NCBI GenBank assembly: GCA_050049775.1
Contig: JASFVP010000008.1
Location: forward strand, 25,067-89,066
Source: JABDQZ01 sp050049775
GTDB taxonomy: Bacteria > Pseudomonadota > Gammaproteobacteria > Chromatiales > Chromatiaceae
Direction: 5' to 3'
DNA: 64,000 bases
Position numbers and translations under genes: made by a program. The notes under the pieces were generated by a model, which had not been told where the DNA came from, ran no database searches, and saw only the letters and a list, made by a program, of their open reading frames with translations. Every line of letters begins with the position of its first letter. The stretch's first letter is position 1. Positions 54,529-63,999 of the stretch are shown here, piece after piece.

Positions 54529-56001
54529 ATGAACGACCTGCACGACATTGAAGTCAGTCTCAAATCGCAGACACCGATCCTGCTGATCGAATCGCGCGAG
54601 GAACGCCGCCTGCTGGAAATGTTCACCCGCCTTGGTCTGCGGTTGAGCCTGCCGATGTTTCGCTGGTCGATCACCGAAGGCCTAGCGCGCACCGAAGTCG
54701 ATTTCGGCAACATGACCGGTACCAGCGAGCCGACCGAAGTGCTGCGCCACATCAAGGCCGTCAGCAAGCCGGGTATTTATCTGCTGCTGGATTTTCATCC
54801 CTACCTGGAAGACCCGCTGCATGTACGCCTGCTCAAGGAAATCGCCCAGGAATACCAGGACATACAACGCACCCTGGTGTTGATCAGCCACAACATCAAC
54901 ACACCCGATGAATTGTCACACCTGACCGCACATTTTGAGTTACGCCTGCCCGACCAGGGCGCGTTACGTCAGCTGATCCGCGAGGAAGCCGGCCACTGGC
55001 AGAAAGCCAACCCGGGCCGCAAACTGCAGGCCGACCGTGAGGCACTTGGCAAGCTCGCCAGTAATCTCAGCGGCGTCACCTTACAACAGGCACGCCGCCT
55101 GATCCGCACCGCGATCAGCGACGACGGCGCCATCAGCCACAGCGATATCCCGGAAGTCATGAAAGCCAAAAATGCGCTCATGAACCGCGACAACATCATC
55201 AGCTTCGAATACGACACCGAAGACTTCGCCAATGTCGCCGGCCTGAGCAAACTCAAGCAATGGATCGCACAACGCAAGTCCGCTTTCGAGAAAAACCACG
55301 ACGGCCTCGATGCGCCGAAAGGCATTCTGCTGCTCGGCGTGCAAGGCAGCGGCAAAAGCCTCGCGGCGCGCGCCGTGGCCGGCTTTTTCGGCATACCGTT
55401 GCTGCGGCTCGACTTCGGTATGTTGTACAACAAATACATCGGCGAAACCGAAAAGAATCTGCGCCAGGCGCTGCACACCGCCGAAGTCATGTCGCCCTGT
55501 ATTCTGTGGATCGATGAAATTGAAAAAGGCCTGGCCCAGGGCAGTAACGACGATGGCGTGTCACGGCGCGTGCTCGGCACATTGCTGACCTGGATGGCGG
55601 AACACAAGGGCACGGTATTCCTGGTCGCTACCGCCAATGACATCGAACAGCTGCCGCCGGAACTCATGCGCAAGGGGCGGATCGACGAAATTTTTTTCAT
55701 CGACCTGCCCGATGCCGCAAGCCGCGAAGAAATCTTCAGCATCCATCTGCGCAAACGCAACCTGGCGCCGTCCGGTTTCGACCTGCCGCGGCTGGCGCAG
55801 CTCAGCGACGGCTTCAGCGGCGCCGAAATCGAACAGGCCGTGGTCGGCGCCTTGTACGCCAGCAATTCGCAAAACCACGCTGTCACCAGCGACACCATCG
55901 CCGCAGAAATCGAACGCACCCAGCCACTGTCCGTCATTATGGCGGAAAAAATCGCTGACCTGCGCGACTGGGCCAGCCAGCGCACCGTGCCTGCCCATTG
56001 A
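54529..56001 (+). CDS. AAA+ ATPase, Ycf46-like
   Basis: A 490-residue protein. The N-terminal 230 residues form a degenerate domain (PILLIESREERRLLEMF and HLTAHFELRLP) and the C-terminal half is a classic AAA domain. Walker A is GVQGSGKS (residues 270-277), Walker B is ILWIDEIEK (325-333) and the sensor/arginine-finger region is ELMRKGRIDEIFFIDLP. The layout matches Ycf46, a family found in cyanobacteria, plastids and many bacteria with poorly known function. It is divergent from arsM and 74 bp upstream of the EgtB-like gene. Confidence 0.83.
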   Translation: MNDLHDIEVSLKSQTPILLIESREERRLLEMFTRLGLRLSLPMFRWSITEGLARTEVDFGNMTGTSEPTEVLRHIKAVSKPGIYLLLDFHPYLEDPLHVRLLKEIAQEYQDIQRTLVLISHNINTPDELSHLTAHFELRLPDQGALRQLIREEAGHWQKANPGRKLQADREALGKLASNLSGVTLQQARRLIRTAISDDGAISHSDIPEVMKAKNALMNRDNIISFEYDTEDFANVAGLSKLKQWIAQRKSAFEKNHDGLDAPKGILLLGVQGSGKSLAARAVAGFFGIPLLRLDFGMLYNKYIGETEKNLRQALHTAEVMSPCILWIDEIEKGLAQGSNDDGVSRRVLGTLLTWMAEHKGTVFLVATANDIEQLPPELMRKGRIDEIFFIDLPDAASREEIFSIHLRKRNLAPSGFDLPRLAQLSDGFSGAEIEQAVVGALYASNSQNHAVTSDTIAAEIERTQPLSVIMAEKIADLRDWASQRTVPAH

Positions 56002-56040
56002 TCCGTTCACGGCATCGTACAGCGCGGCATGCGACTGGCG

Positions 56041-56046
56041 TATAAT
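56041..56046 (+). promoter_or_regulatory. Candidate -10 element before the EgtB-like gene
   Basis: TATAAT lies 30 bp before the ATG at 56076, in the 74-bp gap after the AAA gene. No recognisable -35 is at the proper distance, so the call is tentative. Confidence 0.35.
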
Positions 56047-56075
56047 ATCCGGCTTTGATTCAACCAGACCCAGCC

Positions 56076-57278
56076 ATGCCCTCCGCCCCGCCTATTGGCC
56101 AGTTACATCAAATCCAGGAAATGCTGATTCAACTGGCCGAGTCGGTATCCGATGCCGATTGCCATCAGCAATTCCACCCGGAACTGGCAAGCATCGGCTG
56201 GTACCTGGCGCGTAGCGTCTACCTGGAAACTTATCTGATCCGTGAAGTCGTGCAACACGACGACAGCATGACGGCGCGTGTACGCCACCTGTTTGGTCAT
56301 GACGTGACAGCCGATACTGACATCCTCGCGCAACTGCCACCCAAAGAACATCTGCTTAACTGGGCCATGGAACTGCAGGAAGAAAACCTGACCCGCCTGG
56401 CTAATCCCGACTTGCTTGGCGAGCACCCCCAGCTGGACGTGCGCTGGCTCAGTTCCTATTTACTGCAAAGCCATGCACGCAGTTACGAGCAGATACTGAT
56501 GGTGTTGCAGGCACGCAGCATCCAGCAGATCGGCAACGACTTCATGGTCACCATGGAACTGCTGCCGAAATTGTCCGAGCCGGCCAGCACACACATCAGC
56601 CAGGGCCATTACCGCATCGGCGCACGCCAAGACGAAGTGGTGTTCGACAGCGAGCAGCCGGCGCAAATGGTGGAGTTGTCGAATTACCGCATTGCCGTCA
56701 ACCCGGTCAGCAACGCCGACTACCTGACCTTCATGCGCGACGACGGCTACCTCAATGCCGACTACTGGTCGGAAGCCGGCTGGCAATGGGCCAGCGCATC
56801 GGCGCAACAGCCGTGGCACTGGAAGCAGAACCGTAACGGCCTGTGGTTTGCGATCGGCCTGAACGGTCCGGGCGAACTGGTCGCCGACCAGCCAGTCATG
56901 GGCATCAACCAGTACGAAGCCGAAGCATTCTGCCACTGGCTCGGCAAGCAGCACGACAGTTACCACGGCGCTGTGTTGCAGCACGAGTACCAGTGGGAAA
57001 TCGCCGCCCGCCTCGGTGTGCTGGAAAACACCGGTCGCGTGCGCGAATGGACATCCAGCCCGTTCAGCCCCTATCCGGACTATCAGAAACCGGCCATCGA
57101 GGAGCTGGCCTGCGCGGATTTCGATGACCGGCACTTCACACTCAGGGGCGTCAGCCTGCACAGCCAGCCGGGCATCAGGCGCACCAGCCTGCGTACCCCC
57201 GCCCTGCCGCACCAGCAACACCTGCTCAGTGGTGCGCGCCTGGTATTCCCGCCCGGCAAGCCGTTCTGGGAACAGTAA
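56076..57278 (+). CDS. EgtB/SenA-family protein (DinB plus FGE-sulfatase domains) with broken iron site
   Basis: A 400-residue protein with an N-terminal DinB-like four-helix domain (about residues 8-150) and a C-terminal FGE-sulfatase domain (about 185-395). Late motifs are VREWTSSPFSPYP and RRTSLRTPALPHQ. In active EgtB/OvoA-type enzymes three His hold the iron. Here the position in the WxLxH motif is Arg46 (WYLAR), the HxxxH pair keeps His133 but has Tyr137 (HARSY). So two of three ligands are missing. It is probably a pseudoenzyme or uses another metal or reaction. The ATG at 56076 is used; a TTG at 56055 adds seven residues. It ends against the convergent cusA. Confidence 0.75.
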   Translation: MPSAPPIGQLHQIQEMLIQLAESVSDADCHQQFHPELASIGWYLARSVYLETYLIREVVQHDDSMTARVRHLFGHDVTADTDILAQLPPKEHLLNWAMELQEENLTRLANPDLLGEHPQLDVRWLSSYLLQSHARSYEQILMVLQARSIQQIGNDFMVTMELLPKLSEPASTHISQGHYRIGARQDEVVFDSEQPAQMVELSNYRIAVNPVSNADYLTFMRDDGYLNADYWSEAGWQWASASAQQPWHWKQNRNGLWFAIGLNGPGELVADQPVMGINQYEAEAFCHWLGKQHDSYHGAVLQHEYQWEIAARLGVLENTGRVREWTSSPFSPYPDYQKPAIEELACADFDDRHFTLRGVSLHSQPGIRRTSLRTPALPHQQHLLSGARLVFPPGKPFWEQ

Positions 57279-60200
57279 TCAGGACAGACGCAGCTGACGT
57301 TTTTTCCACACCAGAAACACGGCCGGCACCACAAACAACGACAACAGCGGTGCGGTGATCATGCCGCCGATCATTGGTGCCGCAATGCGCTGCATGACCT
57401 CCGAGCCGGTACCCTGGCCGAGAAAAATCGGCACCAGGCCGGCAACGATCACCGCCACCGTCATGGCCTTGGGGCGCACGCGCAACACCGCGCCGTGCAT
57501 GATGGCCGCTTTCAGTTGGGACAGATCGATTTGCCCCTTGCCCTGCTGCTCGGCCAGACTGTTGTCGAGATACACCAGCATAACCACTCCGAACTCGGCC
57601 GCGACACCGGCCAGCGCAATAAAACCCACCGCCACGGCGACCGACATATTGAAGCCCATGAGGAAAATCAGCCAGAAGCCGCCGACCAGCGCAAACGGCA
57701 GCGAAAACATGACAATCACCGCTTCGGTGGCATTGCTGAACGTCAGGTAGAGCAGCACAAAAATCACCAACAAGGTCAAGGGCACCAGAGTGTTGAGCTT
57801 CTCCTTGGCGCGTAACAGGTATTCGTACTGGCCCGACCAGGTCACCGAATAACCCGCCGGCAACGACACCTGTTCACGCACCTGCTGCTGCGCCATTTCG
57901 ACATAGCTGCCCAGATCGACATCGCGGATGTCGACAAAGGTCCAGCCGTTGAGGCGCGCATTTTCACTCTTCAGCATCGGCGGGCCATCCACGACCTCGA
58001 CACTGGCGACCCTCCCGAGCGGGATCTGCCCGCCACTGGCGGTGACCAGCGGCAGGTTACGCAGCTTTTCAACATCGTCACGCTGCTCGCGCGGAAAACG
58101 CAGATTGATCGGATATCGCTCGCGCCCTTCCACCGTCTGGCTGATGTTAAGCCCGCCGACGGCTGCCGCCACGACCTGATTAATGTCACTGACATTCAGG
58201 CCGAAACGCGCGGCGACGATGCGGTCCGGAACGATTTCGATATAGCGCCCACCGGTGACGCGTTCCGAATAGGCCGAGGTCGTGCCTGGCAGCTGCATCA
58301 CCACCTTTTCGATCTGCCGGCCGATGTCTTCGATGATCGCCAGGTCCGGCCCTGCGACCTTGATGCCGACCGGCGTCTTGATGCCGGTCGCCAGCATGTC
58401 GATACGGGTCTTGATCGGCATCACCCAGGCATTGGTGACGCCGGGAATCGCCACAATGCGATCGAGTTCCTCGATGAGCTTTTTGGTGGTCATGCCGGCG
58501 CGCCACTGATCGCGCGGCTTGAGATTGATGATGGTCTCGATCATGGTCAACGGCGCCGGATCGGTGGCGGTGTCGGCGCGACCGATCTTGCCAAACACCT
58601 GCACAACTTCAGGCACGGTTTTGATCAGCCGGTCGGTCTGTTGCAACAGCTGCTGCGCCTTGCCGATCGACAAGCCCGGCAAGGTGGTCGGCATGTACAT
58701 CAGATCACCTTCGTCCAGTTCCGGCATGAACTCGGAGCCAATGCCTTTGGCAAAGCGCGCCAGCCAGGGCGTGTCACGGAAACTTTTTGACCAGGCTTTC
58801 GCCAGGTCCGCCTGCCAGCTTTCAATCTGTTGTTCGGTGCGCAGCGCGCCGGAGTCGGGGTCATCAGAAAAAGTCGTCACCAACTGGAACGGCCATTTCA
58901 ATGGTTCGAGCAAGCCACTGACACCAGCGATTGGCACAATCATGGTGATGATCACCAGCCAGGATGCGGCTATGGTCAACTTCGGTCGACGCAACACGGC
59001 AGCGAGCACCGGCCGATACAGCCAGATCAACACACGGTTGAGCGGGTTGGCGCTTTCATTCGGTATACGGCCACGAATGAAATACCCCATCAGCACCGGC
59101 ACCAATGTGATCGCCAGTCCGGCCGCGGCGGCCATGGCATAGGTTTTGGTATAAGCCAGCGGGCCGAACAAGCGCCCTTCCTGGGCTTCCAGCGAAAACA
59201 CCGGCACAAAGCTCAGCGTGATGATCAGCAATGAAAAAAACAACGCCGGACCGACTTCGCCAGCAGCCGAGGAAATGATCTGCCAGTGTTCCCGGCCTTG
59301 CGGCATATGGCCGAAATCATGCTGGTAGCGTTCCAGGTGTTTGTGCGCATTTTCAATCATAACAATCGCCGCATCCACCATCGCACCGATCGCAATGGCA
59401 ATGCCGCCGAGTGACATGATGTTGGCATTCAGCCCCTGATGCTCCATCAGAATGAATGCAGCCAGAATACCAAGCGGCAAGGTGACGATCGCTACCAGTG
59501 ACGAGCGCAGGTGAAACAGAAACACCAGGCACACCAGCGCCACCACGATGAACTCCTCGATGAGTTTTTCCTCGAGATTGTTAACCGCACGCTGGATCAG
59601 TTCGGACCGATCATAAGTGGTGACGATTTCGACGCCTTGCGGCAGGCCGCCGCGCAGCTGTTCGATCTTGCGTTTCACGGCCTTGATAGTGGTCAGCGCA
59701 TTCTCGCCATAGCGCATGACGATAATGCCGCCGGTGATTTCGCCCTCGCCATCGAGGTCAGCCACCACGCGGCGCATCTCGGGACCGATCTGCACCAACG
59801 CCAGATCACGCAACAACACCGGCGTACCATTTTCAGTTACTGCAATCGGGATCGATTCAATGTCTTCGATCGAACTCAGGTAGCCGCGTGTACGAATCAT
59901 GTATTCGGCCTCAGCCAGCTCCAGTACCGAACCGCCGACTTCCTGGTTGGCATTGCGAATGGCGCTGCTCAACCGGCTTAACGGAATGCCATAGGCGCGC
60001 AACTTTTCCGGGTTCACCACCACCTGGTACTGGCGCACCATGCCGCCAACCGTGGCAACTTCGGCAACGCCAGGTACCGCCTGCAGTTCAAACTGGAGAA
60101 ACCAGTCCTGGTAACTCCGCAGCTCGGACAGGTCATAACGGCCACTGCGATCGACCAGCGCATAACTGAACACCCAGCCAACGCCGGTAGCGTCCGGCCC

Positions 60201-60593
60201 GAGTCGTGGCTGCACGCCTTCGGGCAAATCGGACGCGGCCTGATTGAGGTATTCGAGCACACGCGACCGTGCCCAGTAAATGTCGGTACCGTCCTTGAAG
60301 ATCACATACACATAGGAATCACCGAAAAACGAAAAACCGCGCACCACTTCAGCGCCCGGCACCGACAGCATGGTGGTGGTGATCGGGTAAGTCACCTGGT
60401 CCTCGACCACCCGTGGTGACTGGCCCGGATAAGCGGTCTTGATGATGACCTGCACATCCGACAGATCGGGTATCGCATCGAGTGGAATCTGGCGTAGCGA
60501 CAGCCAACCCCAGCCGCTGAGAATCAGCGCCAGGATCAGTACCAGGAAACGGTTTTTGATTGAATGATTGATGATGGCCTGCAACATGATCAT
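57279..60593 (-). CDS. cusA: Cu(I)/Ag(I) efflux RND pump, CusA-like
   Basis: A 1104-residue inner-membrane RND pump of the heavy-metal (HME) group. About twelve membrane segments and two large periplasmic loops are visible. The proton-relay motif is GAMVDAAIVMIENAHKH. Methionines typical of the copper/silver subgroup appear in EGDLMYMPTTLPG and KTRIDMLATGIKTP, matching the CusA metal path. It pairs with the adjacent adaptor, its start overlapping that gene's stop by 4 bp. No outer-membrane factor gene is beside it. Confidence 0.92.
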   Translation of the reverse strand: MIMLQAIINHSIKNRFLVLILALILSGWGWLSLRQIPLDAIPDLSDVQVIIKTAYPGQSPRVVEDQVTYPITTTMLSVPGAEVVRGFSFFGDSYVYVIFKDGTDIYWARSRVLEYLNQAASDLPEGVQPRLGPDATGVGWVFSYALVDRSGRYDLSELRSYQDWFLQFELQAVPGVAEVATVGGMVRQYQVVVNPEKLRAYGIPLSRLSSAIRNANQEVGGSVLELAEAEYMIRTRGYLSSIEDIESIPIAVTENGTPVLLRDLALVQIGPEMRRVVADLDGEGEITGGIIVMRYGENALTTIKAVKRKIEQLRGGLPQGVEIVTTYDRSELIQRAVNNLEEKLIEEFIVVALVCLVFLFHLRSSLVAIVTLPLGILAAFILMEHQGLNANIMSLGGIAIAIGAMVDAAIVMIENAHKHLERYQHDFGHMPQGREHWQIISSAAGEVGPALFFSLLIITLSFVPVFSLEAQEGRLFGPLAYTKTYAMAAAAGLAITLVPVLMGYFIRGRIPNESANPLNRVLIWLYRPVLAAVLRRPKLTIAASWLVIITMIVPIAGVSGLLEPLKWPFQLVTTFSDDPDSGALRTEQQIESWQADLAKAWSKSFRDTPWLARFAKGIGSEFMPELDEGDLMYMPTTLPGLSIGKAQQLLQQTDRLIKTVPEVVQVFGKIGRADTATDPAPLTMIETIINLKPRDQWRAGMTTKKLIEELDRIVAIPGVTNAWVMPIKTRIDMLATGIKTPVGIKVAGPDLAIIEDIGRQIEKVVMQLPGTTSAYSERVTGGRYIEIVPDRIVAARFGLNVSDINQVVAAAVGGLNISQTVEGRERYPINLRFPREQRDDVEKLRNLPLVTASGGQIPLGRVASVEVVDGPPMLKSENARLNGWTFVDIRDVDLGSYVEMAQQQVREQVSLPAGYSVTWSGQYEYLLRAKEKLNTLVPLTLLVIFVLLYLTFSNATEAVIVMFSLPFALVGGFWLIFLMGFNMSVAVAVGFIALAGVAAEFGVVMLVYLDNSLAEQQGKGQIDLSQLKAAIMHGAVLRVRPKAMTVAVIVAGLVPIFLGQGTGSEVMQRIAAPMIGGMITAPLLSLFVVPAVFLVWKKRQLRLS

Positions 60594-61852
60594 TCTCCCG
60601 ACAGACGCGAGAAGCTCGCCTGCAGGCTGGATTCCGAGTCGATCAGGAACTGACCCGACACGACGATTTCATCATCTTGCTTGAGGCCGTTGAGAATCTC
60701 GACCTGATCGCCGCTGTGCATGCCAGTCACCACATCCACCGGCTTGAAGCGGTTTTCACCCAGTCGCTTGATCACCGCCTTGCGCTGCCCCGTGACGATC
60801 AACGCCTGTTTCGGAATCACCAGTGCTTCATGCTTCGGGCCACCGTAAATGGTCACCTGGGCGAACATATTGGGACGCAGTTGCAGATCGGGATTGTCGA
60901 ACACCAGCCGCAGTCGCAAGGTGCGCGCCATGGCATCGAGTTCCGGGTAGATATATTCAATGCGGCCTTCCCAGGTTTTGCCCGGAAACGCCGGCACCGT
61001 GATTTCAGCGACATTGCCGACCTGCACCCAGTCCATCTGGTGCTCAAAGATATCGACCTGCACCCAGACGCGACTCAGATCGGCAATGGTGAACAGCTCC
61101 ATGCTCGGCGGCACAAACATGCCCTGGCGCGCACCAAGCTTGGTGATGATGCCACTGGCTGGCGCGTTGACCGGGACGCGGTTGCGGGTCTTTTTGGTTT
61201 TTTCCAGCTCGCGGATGAAGTCGTCGGTGACGCCGAACAGACGCAAGCGGTTGCGGGCGTTATCCCTGTTGCTGGCATTCTGTGCCAGTAAAAAATCCAC
61301 CTGCGCAGCCAGTATCTCCTTGGAATAAAATTCACCCAGTTTCTGACCGGCCTTGACTTCATCTCCTTCGGCACGCACAGACAGCTGTTCCATCCAGCCC
61401 TCAGCACGCGGGTGCAGGTGCGTTAACAAACGCTCATCGTATTCGATATGCCCGACCGTGCGGATATAACGCCACAGGGTATCGCGCCCGACGGTTGCCG
61501 TGCGCAGGCCGAGGCTTTGCTGCATGGCGCCAGCCACCGCAACTTCGGCGTATTTATCTGCGTTCGACTTGACCTGCCTGGCGACCAGGTCCATACCACA
61601 AATCGGGCAATTACCGGGTTCATCACGCACGATCTGCGGATGCATCGGACAGACGTAACGCTCGTCGAGATGCTTGGCCGCGTGTTCCAGTGCCGTGTCA
61701 TCGAGCACTTGCGCCATGCTCTCACTCGGTTGTACCGGACTTGCTGCCGGCTCCCCTGAAGCCTGGTTCTGGTTGATGGATGTGGGCGGCTCGTCATTAC
61801 CACAAGCCACCAGTAACAGCAGCGTCAGGCTGCCAATAAAAAAACGAAACAT
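60590..61852 (-). CDS. cusB: Efflux RND periplasmic adaptor, CusB-like lipoprotein with heavy-metal-binding domain
   Basis: A 420-residue membrane-fusion protein. The signal ends in LLVAC, with Cys17 the lipid site. A short heavy-metal-binding domain follows: YVCPMHPQIV and NCPICGMDL (Cys68, His71, Cys82, Cys85). Then come barrel-sandwich (RAEGWMEQLSV), hairpin and beta-barrel domains. It gathers metal in the periplasm and hands it to CusA. It overlaps cusA by 4 bp. Confidence 0.92.
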   Translation of the reverse strand: MFRFFIGSLTLLLLVACGNDEPPTSINQNQASGEPAASPVQPSESMAQVLDDTALEHAAKHLDERYVCPMHPQIVRDEPGNCPICGMDLVARQVKSNADKYAEVAVAGAMQQSLGLRTATVGRDTLWRYIRTVGHIEYDERLLTHLHPRAEGWMEQLSVRAEGDEVKAGQKLGEFYSKEILAAQVDFLLAQNASNRDNARNRLRLFGVTDDFIRELEKTKKTRNRVPVNAPASGIITKLGARQGMFVPPSMELFTIADLSRVWVQVDIFEHQMDWVQVGNVAEITVPAFPGKTWEGRIEYIYPELDAMARTLRLRLVFDNPDLQLRPNMFAQVTIYGGPKHEALVIPKQALIVTGQRKAVIKRLGENRFKPVDVVTGMHSGDQVEILNGLKQDDEIVVSGQFLIDSESSLQASFSRLSGE

Positions 61853-61937
61853 GTTGCTATCCTCTGGCCCGGGCTGAACGCAGAATACAGCGCTACAACC
61901 ACAATGCAGGCACCCGCACGTAGTGCGGCGTTAGAAA

Positions 61938-62300
61938 TCAGAAGAGGATAATTTGCGGGGGACGAGTCAGATCATTCTGACTGTGGGAATAATAATGCGG
62001 AAAAACATTCGGCTGGTACGAATCGGCAGGCGCCGGCATCATTCTGACCACCAGATGCTGGTTATCATCAGCCAGCAACAGCACTGCCAGAGCACATTTC
62101 TGGCAATCCAGCAGTTTGCCATCGTTTTCACCAGCAGCACTCTGTTGTGCGCTGGCCATGTGGCAATGACCTGACTGCTCACCAGCCGCAGTACTGACGG
62201 CATGCAGGCACGGCATGGCGGCGAGTGCGACCGACTGGAACACCAGCAGCAACAGCAGGGTCCAGATCAGGGATTTTTTGTGGCGAAAATTCAAACGCAT
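61938..62300 (-). CDS. Small secreted Cys/His-rich protein upstream of cusBA
   Basis: A 120-residue protein with a hydrophobic N-terminal signal (about residues 9-28) ending near ALAA. The mature part has MPCLHAV, GHCHMAS and LLDCQKC, a set of Cys, His and Met residues suited to soft-metal binding. I do not recognise a named family, though similar small proteins sit next to copper genes. It is 85 bp upstream of cusB on the same strand. A small hairpin (CCGCAC/GTGCGG, 61914-61928) lies between. Confidence 0.65.
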   Translation of the reverse strand: MRLNFRHKKSLIWTLLLLLVFQSVALAAMPCLHAVSTAAGEQSGHCHMASAQQSAAGENDGKLLDCQKCALAVLLLADDNQHLVVRMMPAPADSYQPNVFPHYYSHSQNDLTRPPQIILF

Positions 62301-62340
62301 GGCCAGAGTTTATGCCGTAATCGGCGCAAAACCAAGTCCA

Positions 62341-62679
62341 CTAAGGGCCTTGTTCCCGATCGTCCGATTTTGGCATTTCATACGGATCGATGACATAGGC
62401 GGGACCTTTCATGACATACACCACAAAAGCACCGATGGCGATGGTCAATATGGCGATCCACACCGTTGTCAGAATGGCGATTGCCAGGATATCCACCATG
62501 CCCAGAAACTTGGCAACATCCGTGGCGCTACCGCTTGGCGGCATCAAATGCGCAACCAGGGTGAAAATCAAAACCACCAGGCCACTGTAGATCATCGCAT
62601 ACGGCAGCTTTTTCAGGATTTTCCATTCCAGGCCATGCGGTTCCCGGCGAGATCCGGGCAATTTTTTCAATATCGACAT
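62341..62679 (-). CDS. Small hypothetical inner-membrane protein
   Basis: A 112-residue protein with two membrane segments (about residues 27-45 and 66-90) ending in MKGPAYVIDPYEMPKS. Similar short proteins occur in other Gammaproteobacteria, but function is unknown. Of the three in-frame starts I prefer the ATG at 62679, with GGAG six bases upstream; 62691 and 62715 are alternatives. It precedes the metal-binding small protein by 40 bp and may belong to the same transcript. Confidence 0.68.
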   Translation of the reverse strand: MSILKKLPGSRREPHGLEWKILKKLPYAMIYSGLVVLIFTLVAHLMPPSGSATDVAKFLGMVDILAIAILTTVWIAILTIAIGAFVVYVMKGPAYVIDPYEMPKSDDREQGP

Positions 62680-62854
62680 CGACTGCTCCATTGCGCGCCT
62701 GATCAGTGAGACCATTACGGCGCATCAAGGTTCGACAGGCCGGCACGGCTCTCTCAAAACGCAGGCCATCAAACCGAATACAGTCTGGCGGAAATCCCGG
62801 GATACGTCATTGATGATTGCCAATCGCAACCGATTGAAACGCCTGAACTCGGCG

Positions 62855-63316
62855 TCAGTGAAAGCGATCCGCCAATTGAACCAACGCCTGACCCAGACTG
62901 GACCAATCGCCCTCAAATTCCAGTAGCAGCAATGACGCTGGCGACAACGCCAGACTCCGGCCGACCAGGGTCGAGGCAATTATGGAAAGTCCCGGGTTAT
63001 GCCCGATCAGTAATAGCCGCTGAATCTGTTGTTGCTGATGAATCAGCTCCGCCAATGTCTGGGTATCGGCATTATAGAGTGACTCGGGAAACTGGCTGGC
63101 CGGTTCAAGCGCCATGCCTGCAACGGCAGACTGCAGGGTCTGCCGGGTTCTGACTGCCGGCGAACAAAGCACCAGTTCCGGCAACAAGCTCCGTGCCGCC
63201 AGCCACTGCCCCGCCTGATGCGTATCCTCGATGCCTTTACCGGTCAGCTGACGCTCAAAATCAACCGGTCCGGAGCCGGCCTCACCGTGGCGCAAAATCA
63301 GTAGCTGGCGGGACAT
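62855..63316 (-). CDS. sixA: Phosphohistidine phosphatase SixA
   Basis: A 153-residue branch-2 histidine phosphatase. The catalytic RHG motif starts at residue 9 (LILRHGEAGSG, His10), and the second histidine is in LLIGHNPGLS. SixA removes phosphate from histidine-phosphotransfer domains and from the nitrogen PTS. It lies 5 bp downstream of the FKBP gene on the same strand. Confidence 0.92.
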   Translation of the reverse strand: MSRQLLILRHGEAGSGPVDFERQLTGKGIEDTHQAGQWLAARSLLPELVLCSPAVRTRQTLQSAVAGMALEPASQFPESLYNADTQTLAELIHQQQQIQRLLLIGHNPGLSIIASTLVGRSLALSPASLLLLEFEGDWSSLGQALVQLADRFH

Positions 63317-63321
63317 AAAAA

Positions 63322-63999
63322 TTACTCGATGCCGAGCAATTCGATTTCAAAAATCAGTGTCTGGTTCGGGCCGATCTTGCCGCCGGCGCCACGCTCACCA
63401 TAGGCAAGCTCGGAAGGCACAAACACGCGCCATTTGGAACCGACCGGCATGCGCGTGATGGCTTCACGGAAACCCGGAATGACCTGGTTCAAGGCAAAAC
63501 GCGCCGGCGAGCCGCGTTCCACCGAGCTGTCAAACACGGTGCCATCGATCAGGGTGCCATGATAATGCACACTGACCACATCGGTAGCCGCCGGCACCTT
63601 GCCATTGCCGGCTTTCAGCTCCAGATACTGCAGACCGTTATCGAGCACCTGCACACCTTTGGCGCTCTTGTTGGCTTCGAGAAACTGGCGGCCTTTTTCG
63701 GCATTGTTGCCGGCGGCCTGTTGCGCCTCGGCCTGCATTTTCTGTTTCTGCATATTGATGCTGTTACGCATTTCATCGATGCTCAGACGCATCGGCTTGC
63801 CCTGCAGGACATCGGCAATACCGGCTGACAAGGCGTCGCTGTCGAGATCATCAACACCCTGGGTCTTGAGCAAGTTGCCGAGACTGACGCCGGTGGCATA
63901 AGAAAATTTCTGTTTTTCCGTCTGCAGATCCTGTGCAACCGCAAACGGCGCCTGCAGCGCAACAGCAAGCACAAATCCTGACAGCCCGATTTTCTTCAT
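63322..63999 (-). CDS. Periplasmic FKBP-type peptidyl-prolyl isomerase (FkpA/Mip-like)
   Basis: A 225-residue protein with a signal peptide (cut likely after Ala22, AVA-QD), an N-terminal dimerising helical domain (about residues 25-110) and a C-terminal FKBP domain (VSVHYHGTLIDGTVFDSS, VIPGFREAITRMPVGSKWRV, IGPNQTLIFEIELL). It folds exported proteins in the periplasm as a V-shaped dimer. The ATG begins one base from the window edge, so the gene is complete, but its promoter is not in view. Confidence 0.93.
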   Translation of the reverse strand: MKKIGLSGFVLAVALQAPFAVAQDLQTEKQKFSYATGVSLGNLLKTQGVDDLDSDALSAGIADVLQGKPMRLSIDEMRNSINMQKQKMQAEAQQAAGNNAEKGRQFLEANKSAKGVQVLDNGLQYLELKAGNGKVPAATDVVSVHYHGTLIDGTVFDSSVERGSPARFALNQVIPGFREAITRMPVGSKWRVFVPSELAYGERGAGGKIGPNQTLIFEIELLGIE

